Translations under genes and position numbers: made by a program
Shown: positions 50,791-63,639 of the stretch, one piece after another
Numbering within the stretch: position 1 is the stretch's first letter
Layout of the letters: each line of letters starts with the position of its first letter
Assembly: GCA_036877525.1 (NCBI GenBank)
Contig: JAZGTH010000019.1
Location: forward strand, 532,001 to 596,000
Reading direction: 5' to 3'
Source of the DNA: Chromobotia macracanthus
Taxonomy: Eukaryota; Chordata; Actinopteri; Cypriniformes; Botiidae
Length of the DNA stretch: 64,000 nucleotides
The notes under the pieces: generated by a model
Seen by the model: only the letters and a program-made list of their open reading frames with translations
The model's database searches: none
Told to the model about the DNA's origin: nothing

Positions 50791-50796
50791 GGATAA
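49879..50796 (+). pseudogene. Tc1-like transposase, one frame with two premature TGA codons and a lost C-terminus
   Basis: The start ATG at 49879 has a good context (CACCATGG) and opens MVRAKELSEAFRKKIVASYE. Helix-turn-helix signals follow: ISKDFGISHSTVWKIVYKW, then a GRPSK motif and a second helix region (KMLSRDLRQALATVDVKVHA). The DD34E core lies in the same frame: LWKDESRIELFG (first Asp), VKHGGGSVMVWGCF, MQHDNDPKHTSKS (second Asp) and EWPSQSPDLNPIEMLW, with 34 residues between second Asp and Glu. TGA stops at 50314 and 50383 both stand where Tc1-like transposases usually have Trp. The frame ends at a stop at 50794, about 25-30 residues short of normal. Few lesions suggest a fairly young copy. 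Confidence 0.88.
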
Positions 50797-51634
50797 CCAA
50801 GCAGACTAATTATCACATCTCGTAAAGTATAGCCATCGCAAGAAGCGTGTGTCTACACTGTGTGTCTACAAAAACATACACACACACACACCCTACCACT
50901 AACATGAACAAATACATGATCTTTCGCCAGCTTTGTTGTTCTATTATTAAGCCCAACACATTCCTGCAGGCATTTCAGTGGGTTCATTAGAAACAAAAGG
51001 AATGCTTTAATTTTTTACAGCATTTGGTAAAGCATCCATTCCTAGCAACATCCATTCCTAATTAAACCTCACTAGCATTGTTAGCACATTGTACACTAGC
51101 ACATTGATTTTGTTAATGTGTTTTAATACAAGAGTGTAAGATGCCGGGAGGATTGACACCAGGACAAGGTAAAGGTTTCTTTTACTCTGTTAGTAATCAG
51201 AGTAAAATATCAGTTAGTAATCAGAGTAAAAAGTACTCTCAGTAATAGAGCCCTTCACCTTGTAGTCCTAACATCAATAGCATTTTAATCCATGCTGCCC
51301 TTTAGAGAATTTTTAAAGGGCTATTAAAACGGTAGTTTTTAATTTGAGCAAAAGGCCTAAAGTATTTAATATTTTTTAAAGTATTTCTCTTTTACCCTAT
51401 TGCTCTCAGTTCCTCTAAGGATAAGATTGTTGCATCTAAGATGCAGAGATTTGAGCTAGCTTTCATGATTAAAGATTGATAAAATGTGTGAATCATAAAA
51501 TAACAGCATACAGGAAAAGGCTTCTTTTATATTTTTATAAATATAAAGTCATATTTTGGGTGTTTGATACTTTTATTAAATAGGGAAGTATAGTAGAGAC
51601 AGGAAATGCCAGGGATCAGGAACAACCTTGAGGA

Positions 51635-51715
51635 CTTGAACTCAGATCACCTGCAATCCATGTATGATATATTAGACTGCTGTCCAAAAGGCTACGACTC
51701 TGACTAAAAGGTGCT
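51635..51715 (-). repeat. Possible degenerate tRNA-derived SINE head
   Basis: On the minus strand, GTAGCCTTTTGGACAGCAGT (box-A-like) is followed by GAGTTCAAGTCCTC (box-B-like, near GGTTCRANTCC) at tRNA-like spacing. It is not a complete tRNA. Confidence 0.35.
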
Positions 51716-53907
51716 TAGAGCATTTAGAGAGTGTGGATATTGCATAAACATTTTCGTTTTTAAACATTACTAGGAAGCACTTAGTTACAAGTCTTGTCAG
51801 GGAAAGTAGGCCTACAGTGAAACCCTGCAATATACCATCTGTCCAAAAATCTTGTTCTGGGAAGACCTAGCTCAGTTGTGTCTCTGGCTGAAGCTCATTT
51901 AGAAATTGCTCACAGAATCTATTAGAAGGTGAATGGGAGCATGTGGAAGGTCGCACAGTAGTTTGGAAGCAGGGAATCTAATGGCTAATTGCTGGGAGAC
52001 TGATATACACAGGTGGAGTTGGACTTTGCTTACAGGACTGTTTTTTCTACCAACATTAGCAGTACTGTATTATCATTGCACTAGTATATTGGATACCTCA
52101 GATTTACCTCCATTGTGTCTTAATTATGACATTATCTCTTAAAGGGCTGAATGATTAACACTAAAGCAAGATGAATCTGCATATAGTATAAATGATCTTC
52201 AAGAAATGCTGTAAAAATTGATACTGATGTAACTAAACAACAGGCTGAGATAACAGGCTGATAAAATTGTGGATACAGGCATTACTGGCATAATCCTCAG
52301 GTTCAAAAAAGCATGGCTGAAGGAATATCTTGTTTTAAAGATAAATGTAAACGTTTACAATGGCGTTGCTACTGTATATTGTTCAGCCTTTCTGTTTATA
52401 GTAACGAGTAACACTCGCCCATACACTGAAAGTGGGTCAAGAGTTGCCATTTTATAGTTCTCTGTTTCTTTAATATATCAACATTGTCTCTGATGTTTCT
52501 TCTAAAATTGATTAGGCAAAAGAAAGATAGACACAAATGACAATTGTTGACATGCAGTATGAGTATCAAACTATACAACTGTGTAATTAAATTCTGCAAG
52601 ATCTAGGTAAATCTAAACAGGGCTGGAACATTGTTGAGATTTCTTCTAAAACTTCAGAGGAGATTACTACAGGGATTAAAACATGAGCAGCAACGATCTG
52701 AGCCAAAATCTCCATTTGTAAGAAACGATTGAAATATTAAAATGCTTATTTTTATGTTGGTGAGAACATTTCATTTAACTTTTTATATACCAAGCTAACA
52801 ATATTTTTATCTCCCCCCACACTCACCTACTGTCATGTTACTGCCAAGCTCAGAAAGAAGCCATTAAAATAAACAGGCTGATACATTATCCCACCTATGA
52901 ATATGTGTTTGTGGAATATGTGGTTGACAAAATATAAATGATATATAATACATATACAAAAACTGCTGCCTCTGTCCTCTTGAAGGTAAGAAAAGCACAC
53001 CATAGAGTGCCTTGTGAATAATGATCCCATGGATGTGATTTAACGATACAACATGCTTGCAGTGAGTGAAGAGAGGAAAGGTCATATTCACACAGGCCCT
53101 CTTGAATTATAATGAGACCTTTTTATTTCCTCCTGTTTCTTCTTTTTCCCTATTCTTCAATTGCAGTTGTGCCTCTCTGTCTCATTAAATTGTGCATATA
53201 GTGCTTTTGGGTAAAGTGTGCAGATCTCTGTGTGATTTGCTATTTTCTCTAATTGATTTACAGTCTTTTATGTTCTTTGACAGCCTGCTTTGTTGGGCAC
53301 CGACAGGGCCATCAGAAGCAACATTCAGAAAAAGAAAAAAAATCATAAAAACAAGTGAAGTAGTGAAATTTCATGCTGTGTATCTTTTCTGAGGTACATG
53401 TGCCAAACTGAGAAGTAATACAGTTTTTAATACAATCCATCCTTTAATTGCAGCTGATTTAGAAGTAGATGATTATTCATCATACTGCACCTTCAATAAG
53501 ATGCTGTCAGTACAGCAGAGGAATTAATAGTTATTTTAAAATAGTGCCATATGTATGGAAGAAAAGTTCAGCAAGGCTGAAGTGCCTTAGGGTAAATTGC
53601 ACTTTTTCCCTTGCTTTGCAAAACCCCCACTTTATCATGCATTGGTTTTCATGACCATTATTGGTGCTTGTATTTACTGTGGATGTTGCAGAAACCAACA
53701 CCTTAACCAGCTGTAGAAGGGTAATGGATTTCTACTCTGAGCTAATGTCTGAAGCCCTACTCACGAACAGGTTCTAGTTCAGCTATGTGGTGGAAAGCCA
53801 ATTTTCTGCAGTCTACAGCTAACCATCCATATCTAAGAAACAAAAAAGACAGCAAGTGCTTATTTTATGGAATGGTCTTTCTTGTGAGGCTGGTTAAACT
53901 AGTTACA

Positions 53908-54075
53908 TAATTCACACAAAAATTCTGACACCCTTTTACTCGTACCATTCCAAACCTGTTTTACTTTCTATCTTCTGCAGAACACAAAATAAGATATTCT
54001 GAAGACAATTTGAGCAGTTCGTTTTCCTTATGCAATGGATTCCCATGGACTTCCATTGTATAAAAAAGCATTATA
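53908..54075. repeat. Short cyprinid-type interspersed repeat, most complete copy
   Basis: Landmarks in order: TACCATTCCAAACCTGTTTT, TCTTCTGCAGAACACAAAAT AAGATATT and CCCATGGACTTCCATTGTAT. This is a common short repeat of cyprinid and related genomes. The right half is degenerate. Confidence 0.6.
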
Positions 54076-55379
54076 CAAATTATTCCTTCAAAATGCTTGG
54101 TGGGGACACCAGCATATCAGAGCTTTTCAGGGTTGGCAGAGCATGATTGGTAATAGTTTACATATATAGTATATGGTCATTTGTATAACAACATAGAAGA
54201 AACCAAAAGATAAACTGTCTGAGACTTTAGAATGGCTTGGGTGCCTCACTTTCTGAAACCAACTTGCATGGCCTCTCCTGCCCAAGTACAGGCGCTTTTT
54301 TAAAGGATTTCATATCTTTTGTTTCAAAAAATTGAAACAATACCTTGCATTGTCCACACCAAATAAAGCAAAACATAAATTGTTCAGAGAATGACAAAGC
54401 TCTTCTTATCTGGCAACTTTAAGTGGCATTAAGTGGCCTACAATGGGTGCTAGAATTAAATTCATTGACTGTGGATTCTACTCAGAGAATTGAAAGCATT
54501 GCTGTACAATAAGAATGGAAAGGTAATTACACATAATGTACAGTGTGTGTGTGCACTATTAATGTAAACTTGCAAAATTATGACAATACAGTAATGTATG
54601 TTCACCTAGGCACAATAACAGGTTTGCATTGGAAAACACACACATACGTTTTACTTTTCATGTTTTCTTAAATGAACTCACTAGAATTTACTAATTCATA
54701 GAGCTGTAGTAGTGTACATTATCACCCAAAATAGCATTATGGACTAGTCAGAATGTTTGTGCTGCTTGCAGCAGTGAAATGCAATGTACTGATTTGGTGC
54801 AGTGCCACCAATGGCCTGTATCATTCCGTTGGGAATGCATGATCAGTTAGTGTGTTTTTCCCAGCAAGCCAACATTGACCTTCATACTTTATTTAGCGTG
54901 TGACTAGTTTTATGCATACATAATGACCAGGAAGCAACATGAATAAAGAATTGGAGATGTTTAGCAGATAGCACAAGGGATCTTGAGACAGCTTTGACAA
55001 AATGATTAAATGAAATGGGTGGAATAAATCAAAATTAGGCTCAGAGCTCTGGGTTGACAAAACAAACACCTCTTAGGCTCCCTGCAGGGAGCTACTAGAG
55101 CAAATAAAATTAATTTTTAAAGCACAACAACTGCTGATGTTATTTTTTAGGGGGTGCAGGATGGATTGGGGTGCACAATGTAAACAGAGATATTCATGTA
55201 AACAGACTGCACTTGACACCATACAATTAAATACCATACATTAAAGCACCCCAGCTAAAAAGAATTTGGTTGTAAGAATGTATTCATAATATTTAGTAGT
55301 TTTTCGTAAAAAACAAACAAACATTATTTGGACAGTAGTGAAGGAAGCTCTAGAACCTAAAATAGTTTCCAACACGTCA

Positions 55380-57310
55380 GCTGTAAGCCCAGGATCCCTT
55401 GGTCCCCCTCAAGGAAGATTGTGAACGTGAAGATTCCAAAGAAATATCGTCCTCCACGCCTGTGACAGAAGATCTCTCTTGATCAAAACTTCACACAGTG
55501 ATCCAAAAAGGAGGGACATTAGATCTAAAATAAACAGCAGAAATATGTAAAGATGCAGTCAGGACCATGTATGGGCCATGGGGTCCAGACCCAGGGGGGC
55601 TGGAGGAGTCTGAGAGAAGTAGGAGGAACAATGCGTCATTTCCTGAGATGCAAAGAGGTCCACCTCTGCTTTGTTAAACCTTTCCCAAATGTTCTTGACT
55701 ACACCTCTGGGTGGAGTTTCTGTCTGTCATGTGTCAGTCATTAGCATGTTGCGAGGATAACACGGCCTGATATGAAGCTGTATCTGCATAGAGTCCCATA
55801 CAAGCCCTAGATACATTGTCCCTTGGACAGGAGAGAGAACACCTTTCTTGGCATTGAATCTTAACCCCAGATATTTTAGATGAGCGAGTACAACATCCTC
55901 ATGTCAAAGAGGAAACTTTGTTATATAGCTTGAGGGGACTGAGCCAGAATCAACCTGTCATCTATGCAATTCAGATCATGGATGTGCTGGAGTCGCAATG
56001 AAGCCAGAGTTGCATCCATGCATTTTGTGTATGAGCGGGGTGATGAGACTAGGCCGAATGAAAGGAAAAAATACTGGTAAGTGTCGACCCCAAAAGCGAA
56101 CCTTAGGAACAGAAATTCAGTATAAAAACATACATCCTTTAGATTGATTGTGACAAAGCAATCATTGCATTGAATCTAAGACAAAATTATTTTGATTGTC
56201 AGCATCAGCATCTTGAACCTGAGCCATATTGAACATGCTCTATGGTCCCTTTGCCCACAAGAGTTTGCAGCTCTTGTGACAATAAATGCATCTGTTCTGT
56301 TTTACAGTAGTGGCAACCATAACATTGAAATGTGGAAATACACCAACCTGTATTCTGTAACTCCTTTCTACTGCTCTTAAGATCCAGGGAGAAATAGTTT
56401 TTACACTGCCAGCTTCTCTGAAAGGGGCACTGATATCAAACTTCTTCCTGTTAGGGGTTCATTAAATGTTCTGTGCTCTAGGAAGTAGCATGAAGCAATT
56501 GAGCATTTAACATTTCACTGGAAAGGGCTGCCCTTCAAAGCACAAAACGAGGGGATGGAACAGCAGTGTTGTGAGTAGGATCTACATGATATATCTTTAG
56601 CAACCAGTTCCGGGGGGGGGGGGTTGTGAGGGGGAGCACAACTCTCCACAATCTGCCTTTGGGCCTCCCTCCACTGAGATGACAGACCAGGTTGGTGCTG
56701 GGTGACCGACAGGCCCCTTATTTTAAGCATGGCAGAGTAGAAACTCGAAAGGCCTCTGGATGACTCTTCGCCTCCCGGAACCTGCAGACGAAGGTGTTCA
56801 CTCCGTTCCCAATAGCCTGAAAGGAGATCAAGTAAGAAAAGCTTGTCTCTGTCCTTCATGCCACAGAAATCTAGCCACAGATGCTTGTCATGGTGACCCT
56901 AGCCACCATAAAATATCTGATGGCGTGGGCTATCTGCTTAGTCACCTGGGGGGGGCAAATCTGCGAGCCAGAGAATGCCTCATTATCTATAGCCCTGTCA
57001 ATGCTAAGATCCTTCAGCAGGTCAGCCTAATATACCTGTAACACAGCCATAGTGTGCAGGGTAGCACCAGCCTGACCAACTGCCTGAAATGTCTTCCCCA
57101 CCAGCGAGAATGTTACATTGCATGGCTTGGTGAGAAGCACTGGTCTCTTCAGGGATGATAAGATGAGATAGCTAGAAAGCATCTCTTCCACCTGGGGCAT
57201 AACTGAATAACCATGTGCCCCTGCCCCACTATAACCAAATAAAATAACATACAGGGCACAAAGACACTTAACACTTAAAACAAAGTCATGCGAGTCATAA
57301 AGGGACAAAT
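55380..57310 (-). mobile_element. DIRS-like retrotransposon remnant: gag, RT and a later piece
   Basis: Minus-strand readings from high to low coordinates start with gag: DSHDFVLSVKCLCAL, SSLKRPVLLTKPCN, GKTFQAVGQAGATLHTMAVL. RT follows near 56210-55950: FVTINLKDVCFYTEF, FLRFAFGV, and a CIDDRLILAQS patch in place of the usual YLDDW. Near 55700-55600 a later block (LHPEV, then a VDLFASQE-like segment in another frame) resembles the region after RNase H. Near 55470 come SREIFCHRRGG and similar. Many stops and frameshifts are present, and there is no tyrosine recombinase. Confidence 0.7.
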
Positions 57311-58278
57311 CTCCTTATTTTAGTTTTTCTTTTTCTTTTTTTGACAAACAGCTGCACAGACTGTATTTTTGAAGACAAAGTATCCTAAAGACGTATTTGT
57401 TTCACATCAATTTAACGCCTCCACGGATGCACATTTCAATGACGTCACTGCCAGAGGTTATTTAAGCCAAGTTCTTGGCATGTTTGACACATGCTTAACC
57501 AGTTCTTAATGGCATTATGAAACACAGCATGTTTATTATGGCCATTTGGAACGTTTATTATTATTATTATATAAAGAACTTATTACAAAGCCTGAGTCTT
57601 AATGCTTATGGCTTAATGGAAACTTTAAAATAGCAAAACTGCATATCAATTAGACAGCAGTGAAAAATTTTCAACCTATTCAAACTGCAGATAAAGTTCA
57701 CACTGACAATTATAGAGCAGCAACCCATATTAGCATAAAAGTCATATATCATGACATCACAGCTGTCAGGACAGCGTACAAACTAACACTAAGACAGCAG
57801 AATAACAGACATACAGCATGTCTGACATGTTCTGCCTTTTATTTAAATGCTGGTTTAAAAACAAGTGATGTTTGGGCAAACAATCAGCCAGATGTAACTC
57901 CCTTTTCACAACTTAATCTGTGATGAAGGACATGATTAAAATAAAGTCAGAGCAATGGAATGTGAGAAAAATAATCTTCTAAAGATATTTGGAGGGAAAA
58001 AAATGTAAATCTAAGTACTTTGGATAAATAGAGATTATATTGGATCTGTTTCTTTCTAAGATATTTAACCTATTTCCATATTTATTTTTTAATATTCAAA
58101 TATTTTATAATTTTATTAAATATTTTATAAAATATTTTAACTTAAAATTAATGTGTGCATTAGTAATGTGCATACAGTAGGCTACTGTGTGCATACATTT
58201 TATAAAGCACTACAAATGATACACTGGAAGAAAGGCCTTACTGTGCTGTTGCACAAGAGCACCAATAATCTATATTGC
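57311..58278. other. Unassigned AT-rich DNA
   Basis: No gene or repeat recognised. TATTTTATAA-type low-complexity sequence lies near 58080-58140. Confidence 0.5.
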
Positions 58279-58857
58279 TGTCAGGAACACAACAGAGATC
58301 CAAATGCGGTTAACAGTCTTTATTCAGACAGAGAGTAAATTCAGCTCGTAAATAAACAGAAACAGATGCAGGGCGGCTCCGGCGCAGGCGGGGAGGGAGA
58401 GAGCGGGGCAGCGGGGACCGGGAGGGTGACGGGCGGAACAGGAGGTAGATTGGGAGGCGGACGGGTAAGGAGAGCAGGAGCGGCACTGCGGTATCTAGGG
58501 GAAGAGAGAGATGGAGATGAGAAAACCCGGAATGCGCTCTCTAACAGAAACGGAACAGGAGAAAACACCACACAGCACAGCACACAAGGCTTGGGTCTAC
58601 TACAAGACTGGACAAGACAAGCGGTCATGTAGCGATATCTACCGGAACGGCCTGACAAAGGACGGAAAACGAGAGGGAAATATAAAGGGGAAGAAATCAA
58701 CGGGCAACAGGTGTGGGGAATAATGAGGGAACAGCGAAACAAGGGAACGAGGAAACGAAGAAACGAGGAGGTCGGGGGGAGACTCGGACGCTGGAGCACA
58801 TGGCGCGCCGACAGAAAAACAAGAACAGACTGGGCTGATCACACCGCGATCCTGACA
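58279..58857 (-). repeat. Solo LTR, GC-rich, reverse orientation
   Basis: On the minus strand it starts TGTCAGGATCGCGGTGTGAT and ends GTTGTGTTCCTGACA, giving TG...CA ends. Near its 3' end CTGAATAAAGACTG supplies a poly(A) signal, and CCTTTATATTTCC could be a TATA box, so U3 and R features are present. The flanks are ATTGC (58274-58278) and GTTGC (58858-58862), a 5-bp target duplication with one mismatch. The ORFs over it are incidental. It is CpG-rich and sharply distinct from its AT-rich surroundings. The internal retroelement is absent. Confidence 0.8.
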
Positions 58858-58862
58858 GTTGC

Positions 58863-61786
58863 CTTGAGGTCCCCTCCACTTTCTTAGTCCCTGTTTAATA
58901 GCTAAACTTTTACAGGAATATATCTGTAGTTAACGTCACTTGTGATAAGCTGGGTGGCATCCTGACCTAGTATATGCAGACATTTGAAGCATTTTACACT
59001 TATGAAATGTGTGTGTAATGAGGAGGGTGGCACACGGGGAACAGTTTGCAGCATTTATTAAAGGAATAGACAGGCAAGATCCAGTAACAGCAAACAGGGA
59101 CTTCCTCCATAACAGTGTGATTTTTAAATGTGTGCACATATTTGGTTGGACAACAACTGGGATTAATTTTAGGTAGCGTGGTGAACTGTTTTTGTGTAAA
59201 AAACCTCAAGACCTATTCCCCATCCTAAAATTGTTATTACCCTAGTCCAACCTGTAAATCTGTAACACTATCTTATATTTAATATTTAGCTTTCATTTTC
59301 TCCTAGCTTTCATTTTCTCTTTTATTTTACTATACATTAAAAACCTGTTGCATTTCTTAAGAGAGTGTTGCACTGTGTTGGCAAATAAACAAAAAAATCA
59401 AAATCAATCAAACGTTCACTCAATCAAGCACCTACACTTTTCATTCCAGTTGGTTGGCACGCATATGATGTGGATCTGGGTGGAAAGAGGTGTATAATCT
59501 GGGGGTGTTGTGGCTCTGGTTCAGTGGTAAATTAAAACAGGCATAAAAAAGCCTCAAGTCAGATATTTTCATTGGTCTGTGTTGTGCGTGTGACTGTCCA
59601 AGACTGGAAATGAATGGTTTCTAATGATTTGTTGTTGCCAAAGGTTTTGTTCCTGTATTATCCTGCTGGAAACATATCCTATCACTAGGAAAATATATCC
59701 TGAAACAAATCTGGCCACAAGGAAATGTTGTGATGTAATGAAGAAAATGTAATGCTGTGTGTTTAAGTCTAAAATTAACAGATAATTCACAGTCCCTCTT
59801 TCTCTCTATTTTTTCCAATACATTGCATATGAAATTCAGATATAGAAATTCAAAAAACAATTTTCTTTCATTTACTGTATAACCAATACCAATACCATAA
59901 CAAATAAACACTCTCATTGCATATTTTTGCATCTCAGATCTTTATGCTATATATTCAATCTCATTTTAGTTCATTGCAATGCACCAGATGCAATACATAA
60001 CTCAAAAAAATTAGTAATTTCCATATTCCTCATTCAAATAAGATCTCTTTCCTCAACAGCTGTGCAATTCTACATCCTGCATTTCATTAAGTAATTTATG
60101 ATTTATGAATTTATGTATGACAGAATACCATCCTGTTAATAGAGATCAGTGCTTTTAATTCCTTTGAGACTGGTCTTATCCCATCATATTCATAAACACC
60201 TCTAACTGAAAATAAAAACAAAACAGTCTAACTCACAAACAGTCTAAATAGGAGTCTAACTCATATTTAACACTAATACAGCCCAGTTTCATCAGCTGTC
60301 TCTGTTGTTGTAATATTCCCAACATGTCAAAAAGCCCCCAGTTTTGATGCTACACACCACATGTAATAAATATAAGTTTTTACCTATGTGCTACCTGGCA
60401 ACCTAATTCACTGTGACAATGAAATGTTTACAATAAAAGCAAAGGCATATTGCATTTTTAATCCACAGAAATAATCTTCTTGTTTCAAGTTTTTCAGTCA
60501 ATGCCAGACTGAAGGTACCTGACTGGAGACTTTACAAGTGGAAGCAGTTTCACTGTCAGACTTTGTCAAAATGCCAGACCACAACAGGTGGCTAATATAA
60601 TATATTGATGCACATGCAATTTGTGTGTGTTGTGCTTTGGGGATCCACTTTCCAAATTAATGTTTACTCTTATGTTTTATCTTTGCCTGAAATTGTTCAG
60701 AATAAGATAAAGCTTGGGTACCTTAAGCATAAATAAATGCTCAAACATCATCAACAAAATCATCTTGTTAAACAAACATGGAGACAAATATGTCAGGGTG
60801 GGTGGATAAAAGAAAATATTTTTAAAAATGGAGAGAAAGATAAGCAATGCTTTTCAGAAGCACTTGCCATTCAAGTTAAACAAACGAGAGATTTTCATCT
60901 AGCTGAAGGGTTCTAGAGGAGGGCTGATCTAAACACAGGCTTTGGTGTTGTTATGTAAACGACAGGTTTGGAGGAACCGTCACCTCCAGATGATTTACCC
61001 AGGCAATTTGTTGCCTTCTGCAGCAGCGGAATCAAACAGATTGGGTTAGGGTAGAATTAGATTTCAGGTTTGGAAGGGACAGCCTAGCATCTTTCATCAC
61101 AAATTGATGATGCCTTTTCGCAGGGGCTCTCAGAGGATGAGCTGTGAAGTGTGGACACCTTATTTTTTCTGCATCTGACAGCTAAGTTAAACTCCTCATG
61201 TTACAAGAACAGGCTGGGAGAAGCGATTGTCAATGTTTTGTTCCTGGTGATATATGGAAGCAACAGTTTCCATTTTTTAGTGAATCCCTGACATTCACAA
61301 TAACACAGAAGAGTGATGTCACAATGCCAGAATCATTGGATTCTGTCCAAGAGAAGTCTTTACTGATATCAAGGATCACAGAGCAGGACAATCTCAGTGA
61401 AGAGTCCTTTTTATATGTTTAACAGCTTACAAAAAAAATATTTCAAGAAAAACTCTGAGGGGTGAACTGACTAAACAGCCACACCACTTTTGAACACATT
61501 ACTTGCAAACTTGTGTTGTGCTCACTAACCACCCTTAATCTATTTTATCCAGGTGCTATCAACAAGCTGAAATGGCACTGTACTGTTATTAAAGTCACAT
61601 TCATTCCATGTATATTAGGCATATTCACCAGAGTGCAGGTGTTTGGTACATCTTCCACGACCTTAAATGCAGAATTTACCTGACCCTGCTTTTCCCTGTG
61701 AATACGGACAGCAGTCAGATATGATATTATGTGCCAAAGCGTTGGGTTTTAAATTTACACGTCATGGATTCTGACGTGCATCCCAC
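58863..61786. other. Unassigned AT-rich DNA
   Basis: No gene or repeat recognised. Confidence 0.5.
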
Positions 61787-61868
61787 GAGCTCTTGTAGCT
61801 CAGTTGGTAGAGCATTACATTAGCAGCGCAAATTTGTTGTGTGTTTGATTTCCAGGGGAACACATGGA
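61787..61868 (+). repeat. tRNA-derived SINE head
   Basis: GTAGCTCAGTTGGTAGAGCA is a near-perfect pol III box A, and GTTTGATTTCC at 61842-61852 a box B. GCAGCGCAA lies between and CAGGGGAACACA after. The head is related to the repeat whose tail is at about 37100. It is a pseudo-tRNA within a SINE, not a functional tRNA gene. Confidence 0.7.
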
Positions 61869-61889
61869 GCACATTAGTGACTCTATTCC

Positions 61890-62300
61890 ACACAAGTCAT
61901 GGTCTGCTCTCCCTACTGCCCTCAGGCAGATGGTACCGCTGCATCCAGACCCGCACAAGCCGACTAAGGGACAGCTTCGTTCCTCAAGCTGTCCGATTAC
62001 TTAATATGTGAACTGAATAATCTCAATCCACCCTGCCCTTTCTAATACACTGCACTTTAAAGGTTTTATTACAAGTTCCTGTTCACTAGTCTTGTAAATA
62101 CACTTTACATAATATAATATCCATTGTACATACTACGTACTGTTATATGTATATTTTACTGTTATATGTATATTTGTTGTTACTGTTACATGTCTGTTTT
62201 ACATACTGTATTTGCACTGTCTGGAGCCGCACTCAAGATTTTCACTCACCTCTATACGTGTTGAGGTGATGTGAAAATAAACTTGATTTGATTTGATGTA
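61890..62300 (+). mobile_element. 3' end of a non-LTR retrotransposon (L2/CR1-like)
   Basis: One frame reads SLLPSGRWYRCIQTRTSRLR and DSFVPQAVRLLN, with a stop at 62009-62011. This is the typical C-terminus of ORF2 in fish L2/CR1-like LINEs. An AT-rich 3' region follows, with the CACTGTCTGGAGCCGCAC motif and a tail of TGATTTGATTTGATG units at about 62284-62298, as expected of LINEs that end in short tandem repeats. The 5' part is missing, as usual for truncated insertions. Confidence 0.65.
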
Positions 62301-63639
62301 CTGACAAAAATGTATTAACTTTATACCACTAAAACTACTCAATTAGCATGTGCAAATAAACTTTGTTTCATCAGACACAATTTATACTTTGTGAAGTATG
62401 AAGTATTCCTCTCCTCAATCAGCACATTTATGCATATGCATATTATGCGTCAAAACACATATAATTAGCCTAAGAACAAAATATACTATATAATTATGTT
62501 CCTTATGTTTGTATTGAACAGTCAGCAGCAATGTACATAAACATATTTAACTCATAGAAGTATAGACATTAAGCTTTATCCATCTTAATTCCGTGTTTGC
62601 CTCAATGGCGCACAATGGCAGCATTAGCCTTCTTAGATGCATCATTCTGTCATGGGTGTTCACTTTATCATTGTACAAAAATTCCCTGTTGCCCCGACAA
62701 CAGGTGATGAGCATCAGAGCCCCAATGCTCTGAAGCATAAATTTAGATGTGACATTCTCTCATTATTTAATGGTGCTTACAGAATTTATTGCTACATTTT
62801 AGGGAATCTCAAAAATTTCTCAACTTGATTGCTTTCTTTAACCATGGTGCGAACAGGCAGTCATTATCAGACGGTCTGAATATATTTCACAAGAATCAAT
62901 CCCTGGTGATGTATGTCTGTTTTCCTCTAATAGGTTTAATGTTTGTGGTAAAGCTTGATTATAGACACAATCCAAATAAAACATCTAGAACTATTTAAAA
63001 TGTTTTGTATAGGATTTACTTAAAGTAACCTGCTATTTTTTGTTTCATACAGAGATGACAACAGAGAGGCAAAAGGTATGCAGTGCAGTTTTAAATTATG
63101 CATATATTTATGATTTTAAGGTCCAAATTATGAGTCATTTGATCCAAAATGATGAGTCACATCACCCAGTGTGATGTAATATTGGACTGGCATGATCACC
63201 ATTACAACAAAAGCAGACATAATTAAAGTGGAAAAGTGTATAAATCTTCATATCAAGTGCTAGAGAGTCTCATAAGTGACAACATCTAAATGAATCATAA
63301 TTTCTTAATTTGAAGTCTCCATACTAACTTTTGTGATACTTTGCTGTGGTAGATAAATAATAGGAAATGCTAGGATATTTCTGCCGAGAAGTTCATCTTT
63401 ACCCTGCCATCATTATCATTAAGCTGTTTATTACAGATTGACATTTTTTTCCCAGACTCATTTAGCACATCTTATTATTGGTTCTTGATGTTCAGAGCAA
63501 TGGCAAATTCTTCATTGCTAACAGGGGTATTGTCATCCTTAGATGGACCACTTTGCTACCCTGGATTGAAACCCCGGGATAGAAAATCAAAACTAAAAAT
63601 TAGCGTAGCTGCTGTTCATAACATTAAAAGCATAAGATT
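62301..63639. other. Unassigned AT-rich DNA
   Basis: No gene or repeat recognised. Confidence 0.5.

Larger units (their letters stand above)
50797..55379. other. Unassigned AT-rich DNA with short repeat pieces
   Basis: No gene is visible. It contains a possible SINE at 51635-51715 and a fuller copy of the cyprinid-type repeat at 53908-54075. A short duplicated unit, CAGTTAGTAATCAGAGTAAA-like, lies near 51190-51235. Confidence 0.5.

Noticed and set aside
58341..58799. 152-residue Pro/Ser-rich minus-strand ORF
   Set aside because: It lies inside a solo LTR; no domain is visible, and open frames are expected by chance in GC-rich DNA.
61787..61868. Functional tRNA gene
   Set aside because: Boxes A and B are present, but the cloverleaf arms do not pair properly and the region fits a SINE head.
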